Shown piece after piece: positions 46,086-54,173 of a stretch of DNA of 64,000 bases. This DNA is from Chitinophagaceae bacterium 26-R-25. Its GTDB lineage: Bacteria > Bacteroidota > Bacteroidia > Chitinophagales > Chitinophagaceae. The position numbers were made by a program, and so were the translations under genes. The stretch is from NCBI GenBank assembly GCA_029906195.1, contig JARWSJ010000001.1, positions 2,914,001 through 2,978,000 of the forward strand, given 5' to 3'. Position 1 is the stretch's first letter; every line of letters starts with the position of its first letter. The notes beneath the pieces are model-generated. The model was not told where the DNA came from, searched no databases, and worked only from the letters and a program-made list of their open reading frames with translations.

Positions 46086-46314
46086 ACCACTAAGACACTA
46101 AGTACACTAAGTTCCACTAAGGTGCCAGCACCTATTTTTAAACCACTGAGGGCACTGAGAAGCCTCAACCCAAAGTAATAGAAACTTAAAAAGGCACAGA
46201 GGAAAGGAGAAGTAGCTGACATTCTCCTTTCCTCTGTGAAAAAAACTCGGTTAACTCTGTGGTAGAATATCTCTTAGTGAAAACTAAGTGTACTTAGTGC
46301 CTTAATGGTGAAAA
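46086..46314. repeat. Nested family G hairpin with a perfect 16-bp inner stem
   Basis: The outer arms are ACCACTAAGACACTAAGTAC-type units (46086-46120) and an imperfect complement (46272-46314). Inside are CACTGAG units (46144-46160) and a perfect stem CACAGAGGAAAGGAGA (46195-46210) with 46223-46238. It fills the gap between the converging GH92 and metallopeptidase genes and may terminate both. Confidence 0.78.
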
Positions 46315-46325
46315 AGACCGAAGGT

Positions 46326-47039
46326 CTATATCTCCGGTTTTTCTGCATACATCGCCCACAACTCATCTACATTTTTGCCGGTTAGTTTTTTCCAGATATC
46401 ATCGGTGTAGGTTCCGGCACGCATAGATTTATCCAACTCTTTTACAATGGACGGACGAACATTTTTGGTTAGCCAGACAAAAAATCTTGCAGTAATGCGA
46501 TACGCGTTATCGTAGTGTTGAGACGCAGAAAATGCAGGCAGCGCCCAGCCAGCCTCTTTGTTTGCAACGCCCATTGTGTAACGCACATAATCGGCAATGC
46601 CCTCGGTTACCCAGCCCGGACCTCCGGGATAAGATTGTGTGATGTGCATGACTTCATGTGTTACTACATCAATATCCTGCGGATTTTTGCGAAACCATTG
46701 CGGGCTGTAGCGTGTAAGCCCGTCTGCAGTCGCGGCCACACCATCGTAAGTTGGATCAATTAAGAAGATTACCTTTTTAATCGTTTTAGGATTGTACTCT
46801 TTCGCTTGTTTGGGATAAACTTTAAAGTAAGCGTCGATCATTTTCTTTTTCACCTCTTCGCTGAACTGCTCATCTTTATTTACAAAAATGAGTGTGTATC
46901 CATTCTTTGTTATAGAGTCGACTTTGGTAAAACCCTTTGTATCATAGTCTCTCCAGGCATTTTGGGCCTTGACGCCGGTAATAGCAACAGTGGCCAGCAT
47001 AATGCCCGCTAGCATTTGTTTGGTAAATGTGTTGGTCAT
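46326..47039 (-). CDS. Basic secretory protein family metallopeptidase
   Basis: The protein has 237 residues with a signal peptide (ends GVKAQ). DIDVVTHEVMHITQSYPGGP near residue 123 has the HExxH zinc motif, and WVTEGIADYVRY near residue 144 gives the third ligand region. This matches the basic secretory protein family. ARFFVWLTKN near residue 181 is another family segment. It is probably a secreted or periplasmic peptidase. It shares the GH92-type operator, which overlaps its promoter (47057-47079). Co-expression with a mannosidase would suit breakdown of mannosylated glycoproteins, which is inference. Confidence 0.88.
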   Translation of the reverse strand: MTNTFTKQMLAGIMLATVAITGVKAQNAWRDYDTKGFTKVDSITKNGYTLIFVNKDEQFSEEVKKKMIDAYFKVYPKQAKEYNPKTIKKVIFLIDPTYDGVAATADGLTRYSPQWFRKNPQDIDVVTHEVMHITQSYPGGPGWVTEGIADYVRYTMGVANKEAGWALPAFSASQHYDNAYRITARFFVWLTKNVRPSIVKELDKSMRAGTYTDDIWKKLTGKNVDELWAMYAEKPEI

Positions 47040-47056
47040 GAGGTTGTTTTTATGAC

Positions 47057-47079
47057 CAAATGTAGGTAAAACGTTTTAT
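47057..47079 (-). promoter_or_regulatory. LacI-type operator and promoter of the metallopeptidase gene
   Basis: On the minus strand, ATAAAACGTTTTAC is followed directly by the perfect -10-like box TACATTTG, with the ATG 17 bases beyond. On the plus strand the operator is 47066-47079 and the box 47057-47064. Confidence 0.72.
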
Positions 47080-47087
47080 CTGAAAAA

Positions 47088-47199
47088 GGCTTAACGCTTA
47101 ATGCTTAACGCCAAACGCAGCCCTAAATAAGAACGTGATGACTTTTTGCGACCAGCGTTAGGCGTTTTGCGTTAAGCGTTAAGCGTTAAGCATTAGGCA
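47088..47199. repeat. Family F heptamer hairpin (GCGTTAA units)
   Basis: The left arm (47088-47117) repeats GCTTAAC. The right arm (47158-47199) repeats GCGTTAA and GCATTAG. The right arm runs into the lacI gene and encodes its last residues (MPNA) and stop. Confidence 0.82.
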
Positions 47200-48223
47200 T
47201 TACGCGTTTCGCCTTCTTCACCGAATTCCTCCTGACAAGATTCGCCGGTATCTGTATTTTGTTTGTGATAAGATTACTTTCTTTCTTGCCCAATTGCGTG
47301 AGCAGGAGATTCATCGCTGCCCTGGCGATTTCTTCTGTAGGTTGTTGAATAGTTGTTATGCCGGGCGCAAACAGACTGAATATTTCATGATCATCAAAAC
47401 TTATCATGGCAATATCTTCCGGCACTTTGTACTTCATATTGGAAAGGCTTTGCAGCCCTGCGATTCCAAGATAGTTGGTTGCGAAGAATATAGCATCCAT
47501 GTTCTTGTTCTTCCTGACAAACGAACTTATTTCATTTACCATTTCTTCCTTGGTGGAATCATATTTCAATGTCAGTACAAGCTTCTTATCAGGTTTTATC
47601 TTATGAAACTTCAACGTTTCCGTATAACCGGACAAACGTTCTTTCATCTGAATCAGATCAAGATCCACTGTTACAAAGCCAATGTTTTCATAGCCCGCTT
47701 CTATCAAATGATCAATACCTTGTTTGATACCATTGAAGTTATCCACCAGCACATAAGGAATGTCAAGACCGGGGTAATAACTGTCCATCAGCACAACAGG
47801 CTTTTTGCTTGTCATCAGCTTCATTACATCTTTTTCCAATCCCGCAGTGGGAGTAATGATGTAGCCGTCAACCTGCTGGTGTGCCAGCATTTCCATCATT
47901 TCCCGGCCTTTACGGACATTGTTTTCAGAACTGCAGTATACAATTCTGTAGCCGTATTTTTTTGCTTCGTTTTCCAGTTCTTTTGATACGGCACCAAAAA
48001 AAGACCCGCCCATATTTTCGACAATAAGACCTATTACTTTTGATTGACCAGTGCGCAGGCTCACCGCTATTTGATTGGGTTGATATCCTTCCTTCTTTGC
48101 CGTAGCCAGAATTTTTTTAGTAAGCGCATCACTGGTGCGTCCTTTTCCATTCAATACAAATGACACGGTAGTGGGAGATGTTCCGGTCATACGGGCAATG
48201 TCCTTGATAGATATTTTCTTCAT
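47186..48223 (-). CDS. LacI-family transcriptional regulator
   Basis: The protein has 345 residues. The N-terminal helix-turn-helix ISIKDIARMTGTSPTTVSFV with VLNGKGRTSD and the hinge is classic LacI. The rest is a periplasmic-binding-protein-like sensor (VIGLIVENMGGSFFGAVSKE near residue 64, GIAGLQSLSNMKYKVPED near residue 253). It probably represses GH92 and the metallopeptidase through GTAAAACGwTTTAy sites and is released by a sugar, perhaps mannose or a manno-oligosaccharide. Three sites of this kind lie within 5 kb of it. The last four residues come from a repeat arm. Confidence 0.93.
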   Translation of the reverse strand: MKKISIKDIARMTGTSPTTVSFVLNGKGRTSDALTKKILATAKKEGYQPNQIAVSLRTGQSKVIGLIVENMGGSFFGAVSKELENEAKKYGYRIVYCSSENNVRKGREMMEMLAHQQVDGYIITPTAGLEKDVMKLMTSKKPVVLMDSYYPGLDIPYVLVDNFNGIKQGIDHLIEAGYENIGFVTVDLDLIQMKERLSGYTETLKFHKIKPDKKLVLTLKYDSTKEEMVNEISSFVRKNKNMDAIFFATNYLGIAGLQSLSNMKYKVPEDIAMISFDDHEIFSLFAPGITTIQQPTEEIARAAMNLLLTQLGKKESNLITNKIQIPANLVRRNSVKKAKRVMPNA

Positions 48224-48250
48224 GAGAGACTATGGCAATTTTTATTTCCT

Positions 48251-48270
48251 GTTGCAACAAAACATGCAAC
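48251..48270. promoter_or_regulatory. GTTGCA-N8-TGCAAC palindrome upstream of lacI
   Basis: A perfect 6+6 inverted repeat with an eight-base spacer lies 28 bases upstream of the lacI ATG. It is unlike the GTAAAACG sites, so a second regulator may act here. Confidence 0.4.
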
Positions 48271-48369
48271 ATCAGGCCACAATATACACAACAGGCCACT
48301 TCATTTTCATTTTTAATGGATTTTGTTGCACTATTTACCGGAAGAACTTCTACTTACATGCACTTTCTC

Positions 48370-48400
48370 TTTGAATTTACGGTAAAACGATTTACATTTA
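48370..48400 (+). promoter_or_regulatory. LacI-type operator with a rightward promoter lacking an obvious target
   Basis: TTTG (48370-48373), 19 bases, then TACATTTA (48393-48400; one mismatch in TAnnTTTG). The operator GTAAAACGATTTAC (48382-48395) sits between and overlaps the box, as at GH92, with a near-identical 19-base run. The orientation is rightward, away from lacI. Nothing large is coded for 220 bases downstream. Confidence 0.65.
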
Positions 48401-48559
48401 TTTTACAACTTACAGGCACAACCTACAGGCAAAATCATTATTTCAAAAGCAGGCACACATACGGTTACGGTACAACGGATCTTAAAGAATGGCAAGCTAT
48501 TAATCTTAGACAACTGAAACTTGTTCCCTGATTTCTGTTTACCAAACACATGAGAAAAC

Positions 48560-48599
48560 AAAAAGACCCGCTGACTTCAAAAGTCCGTCGGGTCTTTTT
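48560..48599 (+). terminator. Intrinsic terminator or attenuator in the leader of the 67-residue gene
   Basis: AAAAAGACCCG pairs with CGGGTCTTTTT over 11 bp, with a second inner stem (GACTT/AAGTC). It ends 19 bases before the ATG at 48619. It could end a short RNA of about 190 bases from the promoter at 48370-48400, or act as an attenuator. Confidence 0.75.
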
Positions 48600-48618
48600 A
48601 ATTAATATTGCCAAAAAA

Positions 48619-48822
48619 ATGCGCAATACTACCAAGTTAAAACAAGTGCTGCTAAAGTACGACATAGACCTCTCTATGGACGACGATGAACTGATGCGTA
48701 TGACACTTGTAGATAAAACCACCGGCGCATTGAAAACATTTGAAAATAGCTCGTATAGCTGGCTGATAAATAAGGCGTTTTCTTTTTTTAAGAAAGAGCT
48801 GAAAGGTCAAATTAATAATTAA
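48619..48822 (+). CDS. Small acidic protein of unknown function
   Basis: From the ATG at 48619 the protein has 67 residues. An upstream in-frame ATG (48550) would read through the terminator hairpin and is unlikely. MRNTTKLKQVLLKYDIDLSM opens with a helix. DDDELMRMTLVDKTTGALKTFEN is beta-like, then a helix. The final residues QINN and the stop come from a family A repeat arm. I do not recognise a family. It may be regulated by the LacI-type promoter 220 bases upstream, through the intervening terminator. Confidence 0.6.
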   Translation: MRNTTKLKQVLLKYDIDLSMDDDELMRMTLVDKTTGALKTFENSSYSWLINKAFSFFKKELKGQINN

Positions 48823-48946
48823 TAAAGAATAATTAATAGGTGTAGCATTGAACTAAGGGAGCAATCTCATCTGCCTTGCACTAATAAGAATGCCGCATTC
48901 GTGATTGAATGCGGCATTCTTAATTATTAATTATTAATTATTAATT
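48810..48946. repeat. Family A heptamer hairpin enclosing a terminator stem
   Basis: The left arm (48810-48839) repeats ATTAATA. The right arm (48922-48946) repeats ATTATTA. The core holds a perfect 15-bp stem (48886-48921). Confidence 0.8.
48886..48921. terminator. Terminator at the end of the nucleotide-sugar operon
   Basis: AAGAATGCCGCATTC pairs perfectly with GAATGCGGCATTCTT around the loop GTGATT. It lies 29 bases beyond the rfbD stop in the direction of transcription and could also end the 67-residue gene from the left. Confidence 0.8.
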
Positions 48947-48949
48947 CCT

Positions 48950-49828
48950 CTACGCTATATATTTCATAATCTGCAGCAAACACGCATGCAAACTATTTTT
49001 CCACTCAGGGATATGTAAACGGAATGTTGATTTGATTTTTTCTTTGTCGAAGGCTGAGTATGCCGGGCGCTTGGCTGGTGTTGGGTAAGCAGATGAGGGA
49101 ATTGGGTTTACCTGGCATTTGCTGTTGCTCAATTCTTTTATGGCGACTGCAAAATCGTACCAGCTGATAATGCCTTCATTTGAATAGTTGTAGATGCCTG
49201 CGGGCCATTGCTTGTTATCAATTGACCATTGGCAGATGTCTAGTATCGCTTTTGCCAGATCAGCTGCGAAAGTTGGCGAACCAAATTGATCGTTTACCAC
49301 GTTGATGGACTCACGTTCATTCATCAAACGCAACATTGTTTTCACAAAGTTGGCACCAAATGAAGAGTACACCCACGATGTGCGAAGGATGATAACAGAC
49401 GGATCTTTTTCCGTTGCCAGTTGCTCTCCTTTTAATTTGGATGCACCGTACACACCAAGCGGATTGGTTGGATCTGATTCTTTGTAAGGAACCGTGCTTG
49501 TGCCATCAAAAACATAGTCAGTTGAAACCTGTACAAATCTTGTATTGTGTTTCTTACAGGCAGCCGCCAAAAACCCCGCAGCATTGGCATTTACAGCATA
49601 AGCTGCATCAGCATCCGTTTCTGATTTATCGACGGCAGTATATGCAGCGCAATTAATGCAAAACGCAAATTGATGCATGTCGAAAAAACTATTGATAGCA
49701 GTTTCATCTACTATAGACAGTTCTTCCTTGTCGGTAAAAATAAATTCGAACTTTGGGTAAGATGAAGCCAATTGTTGCAATTCGCTTCCTAATTGCCCCT
49801 TAGCGCCTGTTACAAGAATTGTTTGCAT
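48950..49828 (-). CDS. rfbD: dTDP-4-dehydrorhamnose reductase
   Basis: The start at ATG 49828 gives 292 residues, MQTILVTGAKGQLGSELQQL. A TTG three codons upstream is less likely. VSTDYVFDGTSTVPYKESD near residue 103 contains the conserved STDYVFDG, and PLGVYGASKLKGEQ near residue 125 has the active Tyr/Lys (YGASK). It performs the last step of dTDP-L-rhamnose synthesis with NADPH. It is the last gene of the leftward run and ends at the 48886-48921 terminator. Confidence 0.96.
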   Translation of the reverse strand: MQTILVTGAKGQLGSELQQLASSYPKFEFIFTDKEELSIVDETAINSFFDMHQFAFCINCAAYTAVDKSETDADAAYAVNANAAGFLAAACKKHNTRFVQVSTDYVFDGTSTVPYKESDPTNPLGVYGASKLKGEQLATEKDPSVIILRTSWVYSSFGANFVKTMLRLMNERESINVVNDQFGSPTFAADLAKAILDICQWSIDNKQWPAGIYNYSNEGIISWYDFAVAIKELSNSKCQVNPIPSSAYPTPAKRPAYSAFDKEKIKSTFRLHIPEWKNSLHACLLQIMKYIA

Positions 49829-49844
49829 AAATATCAATTAAGTC

Positions 49845-49925
49845 AAAAGTCAAAATTAGAAAGTCAAAATAATTCCATTTCATTACACATTCAAAACATC
49901 ATCCAATTTTTACTTTTGAATTTTG
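49845..49925. repeat. Family H heptamer element (AGTCAAA units)
   Basis: The left arm (49849-49872) repeats AGTCAAA with one ATTAGAA. The right side (about 49905-49925) has TTTTACTTTTGAA. The right side supplies the stop of rfbC. Confidence 0.6.
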
Positions 49926-50476
49926 TAAACAAAGCCATGTACACAATCTGCATAAACCGGATATACCTTATCCTTATCCGATAAAATCATTTGGTTTGCC
50001 GGAACTTTCCAATCGATAGCCAATGCAGGATCATTGAAAAGAACGCCGCCTTCGCTTGCTTTGTCATAAAAATTATCGCACTTGTACATTACCTCAGCCG
50101 TTTCTGTAAGCACGGAATAACCATGTGCAAAACCCTGCGGCACCAGCAATTGTCTTTTATTTTGTGCAGATAATTCTATCGAAAAAACTTTTCCCTGTGT
50201 GGGTGAACCGGCACGAAGATCAACTACTACATCAAGAATAGCGCCTTCTAATGCTCTGATCAATTTTGTTTGGGCGGATGCTCCTTTTTGAAAATGCAAT
50301 CCACGCACAACTCCATATACTGAACGCGCCTGGTTGTCTTGTACAAATTTTATATCGATTCCTTCTTTCGAAAACAAATTCTGATTATAACTCTCAAAAA
50401 AATACCCCCTGTCATCGCCAAACACAGCAGGTTCAAATACAAGCAGATCAGGGAAATCGGTTTTTATAAAAGGCAT
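49910..50476 (-). CDS. rfbC: dTDP-4-dehydrorhamnose 3,5-epimerase
   Basis: The protein has 188 residues, the usual size of the cupin-fold epimerase. DDRGYFFESYNQNLF near residue 21, VRGLHFQKGASAQTKLIR near residue 58 with the catalytic His, and PQGFAHGYSVL near residue 117 are characteristic. It epimerises C3 and C5 of dTDP-4-keto-6-deoxyglucose. It lies between rfbB and rfbD with repeat elements on both sides. Its stop codon falls in a family H repeat arm. Confidence 0.97.
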   Translation of the reverse strand: MPFIKTDFPDLLVFEPAVFGDDRGYFFESYNQNLFSKEGIDIKFVQDNQARSVYGVVRGLHFQKGASAQTKLIRALEGAILDVVVDLRAGSPTQGKVFSIELSAQNKRQLLVPQGFAHGYSVLTETAEVMYKCDNFYDKASEGGVLFNDPALAIDWKVPANQMILSDKDKVYPVYADCVHGFVYKIQK

Positions 50477-50482
50477 GAAGGT

Positions 50483-50609
50483 TTGAGTTGTGAGTTTTGA
50501 GTGGTTGGTTAATAGTTGTCAGTTGTTAGACTTCTCAAGAATATCAATTTCGAATAAAGCCTGCCCCACCGAAACAATTCTTAATTCCTAATTCCTAATT
50601 CTTAATTAT
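50483..50609. repeat. Chimeric element: family H-like left arm, family C right arm
   Basis: The left arm (50485-50528) has GTTTTGA and GTTGTTA-like units. The right arm (50578-50609) has ATTCCTA units. The two arms are not complementary, so halves of different families are joined. The right arm supplies the rfbB stop. Confidence 0.6.
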
Positions 50610-51670
50610 CTCTTCGTATACTGCTCTTCGTAATAATGCTGATAACTTCCGCTCGTAATATCATTGATCCATTTTTCGTTTTGAAGATACCAGTCTACCG
50701 TTTTTTCCAGGCCTTCTTCGAATTGCAAAGACGGCTCCCAGCCTAGTTCCTTGTTGAGTTTGGTGGCATCGATCGCATAGCGCAAATCATGTCCTGCTCT
50801 GTCTGTAACATAAGTGATCAGCTTTGCAGAAGTTCCTTCTGCCCTGCCCAATTTCTTATCCATGAGTTTGCAAAGCACATGAATAAGATCAATGTTTTTC
50901 CACTCATTAAATCCGCCCACGTTATATTTTTCACCAACTTTTCCGGTATGGAAAATAGTGTCGATCGCTCTTGCATGATCATTTACAAACAGCCAGTCGC
51001 GCACGTTTTCACCTTTGCCATATACCGGCAGGGGTTTGTTGTTTTTGATATTATTGATCATCAACGGAATTAACTTTTCCGGAAAATGATGGGACCCGTA
51101 GTTGTTGGAGCAATTGCTCATGATAACGGGCATATGATAGGTGTGGTGATATGCGAACACAAAATGATCGGATGAAGCCTTAGATGCAGAATACGGAGAA
51201 CGGGGATCGTAGGGAGTGTCTTCTGTAAAGAATCCTTCTTCACCCAGAGAGCCGTACACTTCATCTGTTGAAACATGGTAAAACAATTTTCCTTCCATAT
51301 TTCCTTTCCAAAGTTTGCGTGCAGCGTTCAATAAAGTAACTGTTCCCAAAACGTTTGTTCTCACAAACGCCAAAGGATCAAGAATACTTCTGTCCACATG
51401 GCTTTCAGCGGCCAGATGTATAACAGCATCAAATTTATATTTATCAAACAAGGCTTCTACTGTTGCTTCATCGGTAATATCCGCTTTTTCAAAAGTGTAG
51501 TTTGGCTTGTTTTCTATATCCGTCAGATTTTCAAGATTACCAGCATAAGTAAGCGCATCGAGGTTAACAATGTTATAATCAGGGTATTTATTTACAAATA
51601 ACCTTACTACGTGAGAGCCAATAAATCCGGCACCACCGGTTATCAGTATTGTTTTCTTTGCGTTGCTCAT
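50606..51670 (-). CDS. rfbB: dTDP-glucose 4,6-dehydratase
   Basis: The protein has 354 residues. ITGGAGFIGSHVVRLF near residue 10 is the NAD fold. HVSTDEVYGSLGEEGFF near residue 134 has the diagnostic TDEVYG, and YSASKASSDHFV near residue 160 has the YxxxK pair. NCSNNYGSHHFPEKLIPL near residue 190 is also conserved. It makes dTDP-4-keto-6-deoxy-D-glucose. Its start overlaps the stop of the upstream dehydrogenase gene by ATGA. No rfbA/rmlA is in this window, so dTDP-glucose must come from a gene elsewhere. Confidence 0.97.
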   Translation of the reverse strand: MSNAKKTILITGGAGFIGSHVVRLFVNKYPDYNIVNLDALTYAGNLENLTDIENKPNYTFEKADITDEATVEALFDKYKFDAVIHLAAESHVDRSILDPLAFVRTNVLGTVTLLNAARKLWKGNMEGKLFYHVSTDEVYGSLGEEGFFTEDTPYDPRSPYSASKASSDHFVFAYHHTYHMPVIMSNCSNNYGSHHFPEKLIPLMINNIKNNKPLPVYGKGENVRDWLFVNDHARAIDTIFHTGKVGEKYNVGGFNEWKNIDLIHVLCKLMDKKLGRAEGTSAKLITYVTDRAGHDLRYAIDATKLNKELGWEPSLQFEEGLEKTVDWYLQNEKWINDITSGSYQHYYEEQYTKR

Positions 51671-52926
51671 AAACTCCAGTATTTTCTTTGATCGATTTTG
51701 TTCTTATAGATGCCTTTCAAATCTACTATCAAGGCATTGGATTTCGTATGGGCTATAAAATAATTTTCATCTAAATTAACATATGCTTCGTGCGGTATGG
51801 TTACCACGATGGCATCATAATCATCGCTTTCTTTTTCCACCAGCTTCAAGCCATATTGTTCCTGCACATCTTCCTGCTTCGCAAACGGATCTTCTACATC
51901 TACTTTAATATTGAAAGCCAGCAATTCTTTTACAGTGTCAACAATTTTTGAATTACGAATATCGCTAACATTTTCTTTAAAAGTAACGCCTTTCACCAAT
52001 ACTTTGGGCTCGTTACTGGTGCGCAAAACATGTGTGATAATCTTTCTGGCCACATATTTCGCCATGTCGTCGTTGATGAACCGGCTTGCGGCAATTACCT
52101 TGGATTCATAACCGAGAGAAGCGGCCTTATAGGTAAGATAATAGGGATCAACTCCTATGCAATGCCCACCAACAAGCCCTGGCTGAAACCTGAGAAAGTT
52201 CCACTTTGTAGAAGCGGCTTCTATGACGTCAAAAGTATTCACTCCCATCCTGTCGAATATCATTGACAATTCATTCATCAGTGATATGTTCATGTCTCTC
52301 TGTGTATTCTCAACTATTTTAGAAGCCTCCGCAACCTTTATGGAAGGTGCTTTAAAAATACCCGCTGTAATGATCAGTGAATAAACCTGTGCTATTTCCT
52401 GCAGTGCTTCTTGGTCACTGCCAGATACCACTTTCACTACATTTTGCAATGTGTTTTTTTTGTCGCCAACATTTATTCTTTCGGGCGAATAACCAAGTTT
52501 GAAATCTTTACCCACTGTAAGGCCGGAACTCTTTTCCAGCAAAGGGAGACAGTCTTCCTCTGTGCAGCCCGGGTAAGTGGTAGATTCGTACACTACATAA
52601 TCGCCTTGCTTTAATACTTTGCCTATTTGCATAGAGGCATTGGTCAGCGGACCAAGATCGGGTACATTGTACTTGTTGACCGGCGTTGGAACGGTAACAA
52701 TAAAAAATGAGGCTTTGCTCAACGCTGCGGCCTCATTTGTAAATTTTATGTTTTCAGAATTGTATAGCTTGTTATTCTGCAGCTCTTTTACAAGATCAGC
52801 ATCGATATCATAACCAATTACAGAAAAATGCTCAGCAAACGCCAGCGCTACTGGTAAGCCCACGTAGCCCAGGCCGATTACGGCAAGAGAAGTCTTTTTT
52901 TCTTGTAACTGCTGAAACATGTTCAT
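51667..52926 (-). CDS. UDP-N-acetyl-hexosamine (WbpO/TviB-type) dehydrogenase
   Basis: The start at ATG 52926 (or 52920) gives about 419 residues. The longer frame reads the repeat arm (FNFQLSIFNFQL) and is rejected. AVIGLGYVGLPVALAFAEHF near residue 15 is the NAD fold. STTYPGCTEEDCLPLLE near residue 120 and GLVGGHCIGVDPYYLTYKA near residue 255 (nucleophile Cys) match dehydrogenases of UDP-GalNAc/UDP-GlcNAc, distinct from UDP-glucose dehydrogenase. It should form an N-acetyl-hexosaminuronate donor. The exact epimer is not certain. Confidence 0.88.
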   Translation of the reverse strand: MNMFQQLQEKKTSLAVIGLGYVGLPVALAFAEHFSVIGYDIDADLVKELQNNKLYNSENIKFTNEAAALSKASFFIVTVPTPVNKYNVPDLGPLTNASMQIGKVLKQGDYVVYESTTYPGCTEEDCLPLLEKSSGLTVGKDFKLGYSPERINVGDKKNTLQNVVKVVSGSDQEALQEIAQVYSLIITAGIFKAPSIKVAEASKIVENTQRDMNISLMNELSMIFDRMGVNTFDVIEAASTKWNFLRFQPGLVGGHCIGVDPYYLTYKAASLGYESKVIAASRFINDDMAKYVARKIITHVLRTSNEPKVLVKGVTFKENVSDIRNSKIVDTVKELLAFNIKVDVEDPFAKQEDVQEQYGLKLVEKESDDYDAIVVTIPHEAYVNLDENYFIAHTKSNALIVDLKGIYKNKIDQRKYWSL

Positions 52927-53013
52927 TAATTGAAAGTTGAAAATTGAAAGTTGAAAATTAAAGACGAAAAGTTGCACCTCTCCATTTTCAATTTTCAACT
53001 TTCAATTTTCAAT
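52927..53013. repeat. Family B heptamer hairpin
   Basis: The left arm (52929-52958) alternates ATTGAAA and GTTGAAA. The right arm (52984-53013) has TTTTCAA/CTTTCAA units. The pairing is imperfect, with the units shifted by one between the arms. The core is 25 bases. Confidence 0.78.
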
Positions 53014-53020
53014 TACTATA

Positions 53021-54004
53021 CTATTTGACGCTTTGAAATTCTTTCGGCTGTTTTACAAGCTCTTCTTTAGGTAAGGATTTAAAGTACTCGTAAGTTATGC
53101 GAACGCCTTCTGCACGTTTTACTTTTGGCTCCCATCCCAGAATTTCTTTTGCTTTGGAGATGTCCGGCTTGCGCTGTTTAGGATCATCTTTCGGCAAAGG
53201 CTTGTAAACTATCTTTTGTGTTGTACCCGTGAGTTTGATAATCTCTTCTGCAAAGTCTTTCAGAGAAATTTCATCCGGGTTGCCAATGTTTACAGGGTTT
53301 ACATAGTCGCTCATCAACAGACGGTAAATACCTTCGATAAGATCATCTACATAGCAGAATGAGCGGGTTTGAGATCCGTCTCCAAATACTGTAAGGTCTT
53401 CTCCACGTAACGCCTGGCCGATGAATGCAGGTAGTGCACGGCCATCATTGAGTCGCATGCGCGGACCGTATGTGTTGAATATACGCACGATCCTGGTTTC
53501 CAGGTTATGGAAAGTGTGATATGCCATGGTAATTGCTTCCTGGAAGCGTTTCGCTTCGTCATACACGCCGCGTGGCCCTATCGGGTTCACATTGCCCCAA
53601 TACTCTTCGTTTTGCGGGTGCACCAATGGATCACCATATACTTCTGATGTAGAAGCGATCAACATGCGGGCGTTTTTCGCTTTTGCCAAACCAAGACAGT
53701 TGTGTGTTCCCAGGGATCCCACTTTCAGGGTTTGGATAGGAATTTTTAAATAGTCGATCGGGCTTGCCGGTGAAGCAAAATGTAAGATGTAATGCAGTTC
53801 GCCCGGAACGTGAATGAATTTGCTCACGTCGTGGTGATAAAATTCAAATTGTTCGAGCTTGAAAAGGTGTTCGATGTTGCGAAGATCGCCTGTAATAAGG
53901 TTATCCATTCCAATTACATGAAAACCTTCTTTTATAAAACGGTCGCAAAGATGTGATCCTAAAAATCCTGCGGCACCGGTGATGAGAACGCGTTTACGGG
54001 ACAT
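53021..54004 (-). CDS. UDP-glucuronate decarboxylase (UDP-xylose synthase)-like SDR
   Basis: The protein has 327 residues. [18 protein letters not shown] near residue 6 is the NAD fold. [20 protein letters not shown] near residue 73 (SPASP) and [16 protein letters not shown] near residue 115 are typical of [16 protein letters not shown] near residue 146 has the catalytic Tyr and Lys. It would turn UDP-glucuronate, made by the next upstream gene, into UDP-xylose. Other epimerases of the UXS group are possible. Confidence 0.9.
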   Translation of the reverse strand: MSRKRVLITGAAGFLGSHLCDRFIKEGFHVIGMDNLITGDLRNIEHLFKLEQFEFYHHDVSKFIHVPGELHYILHFASPASPIDYLKIPIQTLKVGSLGTHNCLGLAKAKNARMLIASTSEVYGDPLVHPQNEEYWGNVNPIGPRGVYDEAKRFQEAITMAYHTFHNLETRIVRIFNTYGPRMRLNDGRALPAFIGQALRGEDLTVFGDGSQTRSFCYVDDLIEGIYRLLMSDYVNPVNIGNPDEISLKDFAEEIIKLTGTTQKIVYKPLPKDDPKQRKPDISKAKEILGWEPKVKRAEGVRITYEYFKSLPKEELVKQPKEFQSVK

Positions 54005-54009
54005 GTTGT

Positions 54010-54173
54010 TTGAGAAATTAGAAATTAGGAATTAGGAATTAGTGTTTCATATTCTACGAGTCTGAAGCTAATGCAACCTTCTACTGAATGTAGCATTAGC
54101 TTCTACCCGAATATAAACAGGGAATTAGAAACCAGGAACCTCTAATTCCTAATTTCTAATTCCTGATTCCTTA
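54010..54173. repeat. Family C heptamer hairpin (ATTAGGA units)
   Basis: The left arm (54012-54042) repeats GGAATTA/GAAATTA. The right arm (about 54138-54173) repeats TAATTCC. The core has its own inverted GAAGCTAATGCAACC/TAGCATTAGCTTC pairing. The right arm gives the ugd stop codon. Confidence 0.78.

Noticed and set aside
47294..47986. 230-codon rightward frame opposite lacI
   Set aside because: It is antisense to a complete LacI regulator and composed of untypical Phe/His-rich sequence.
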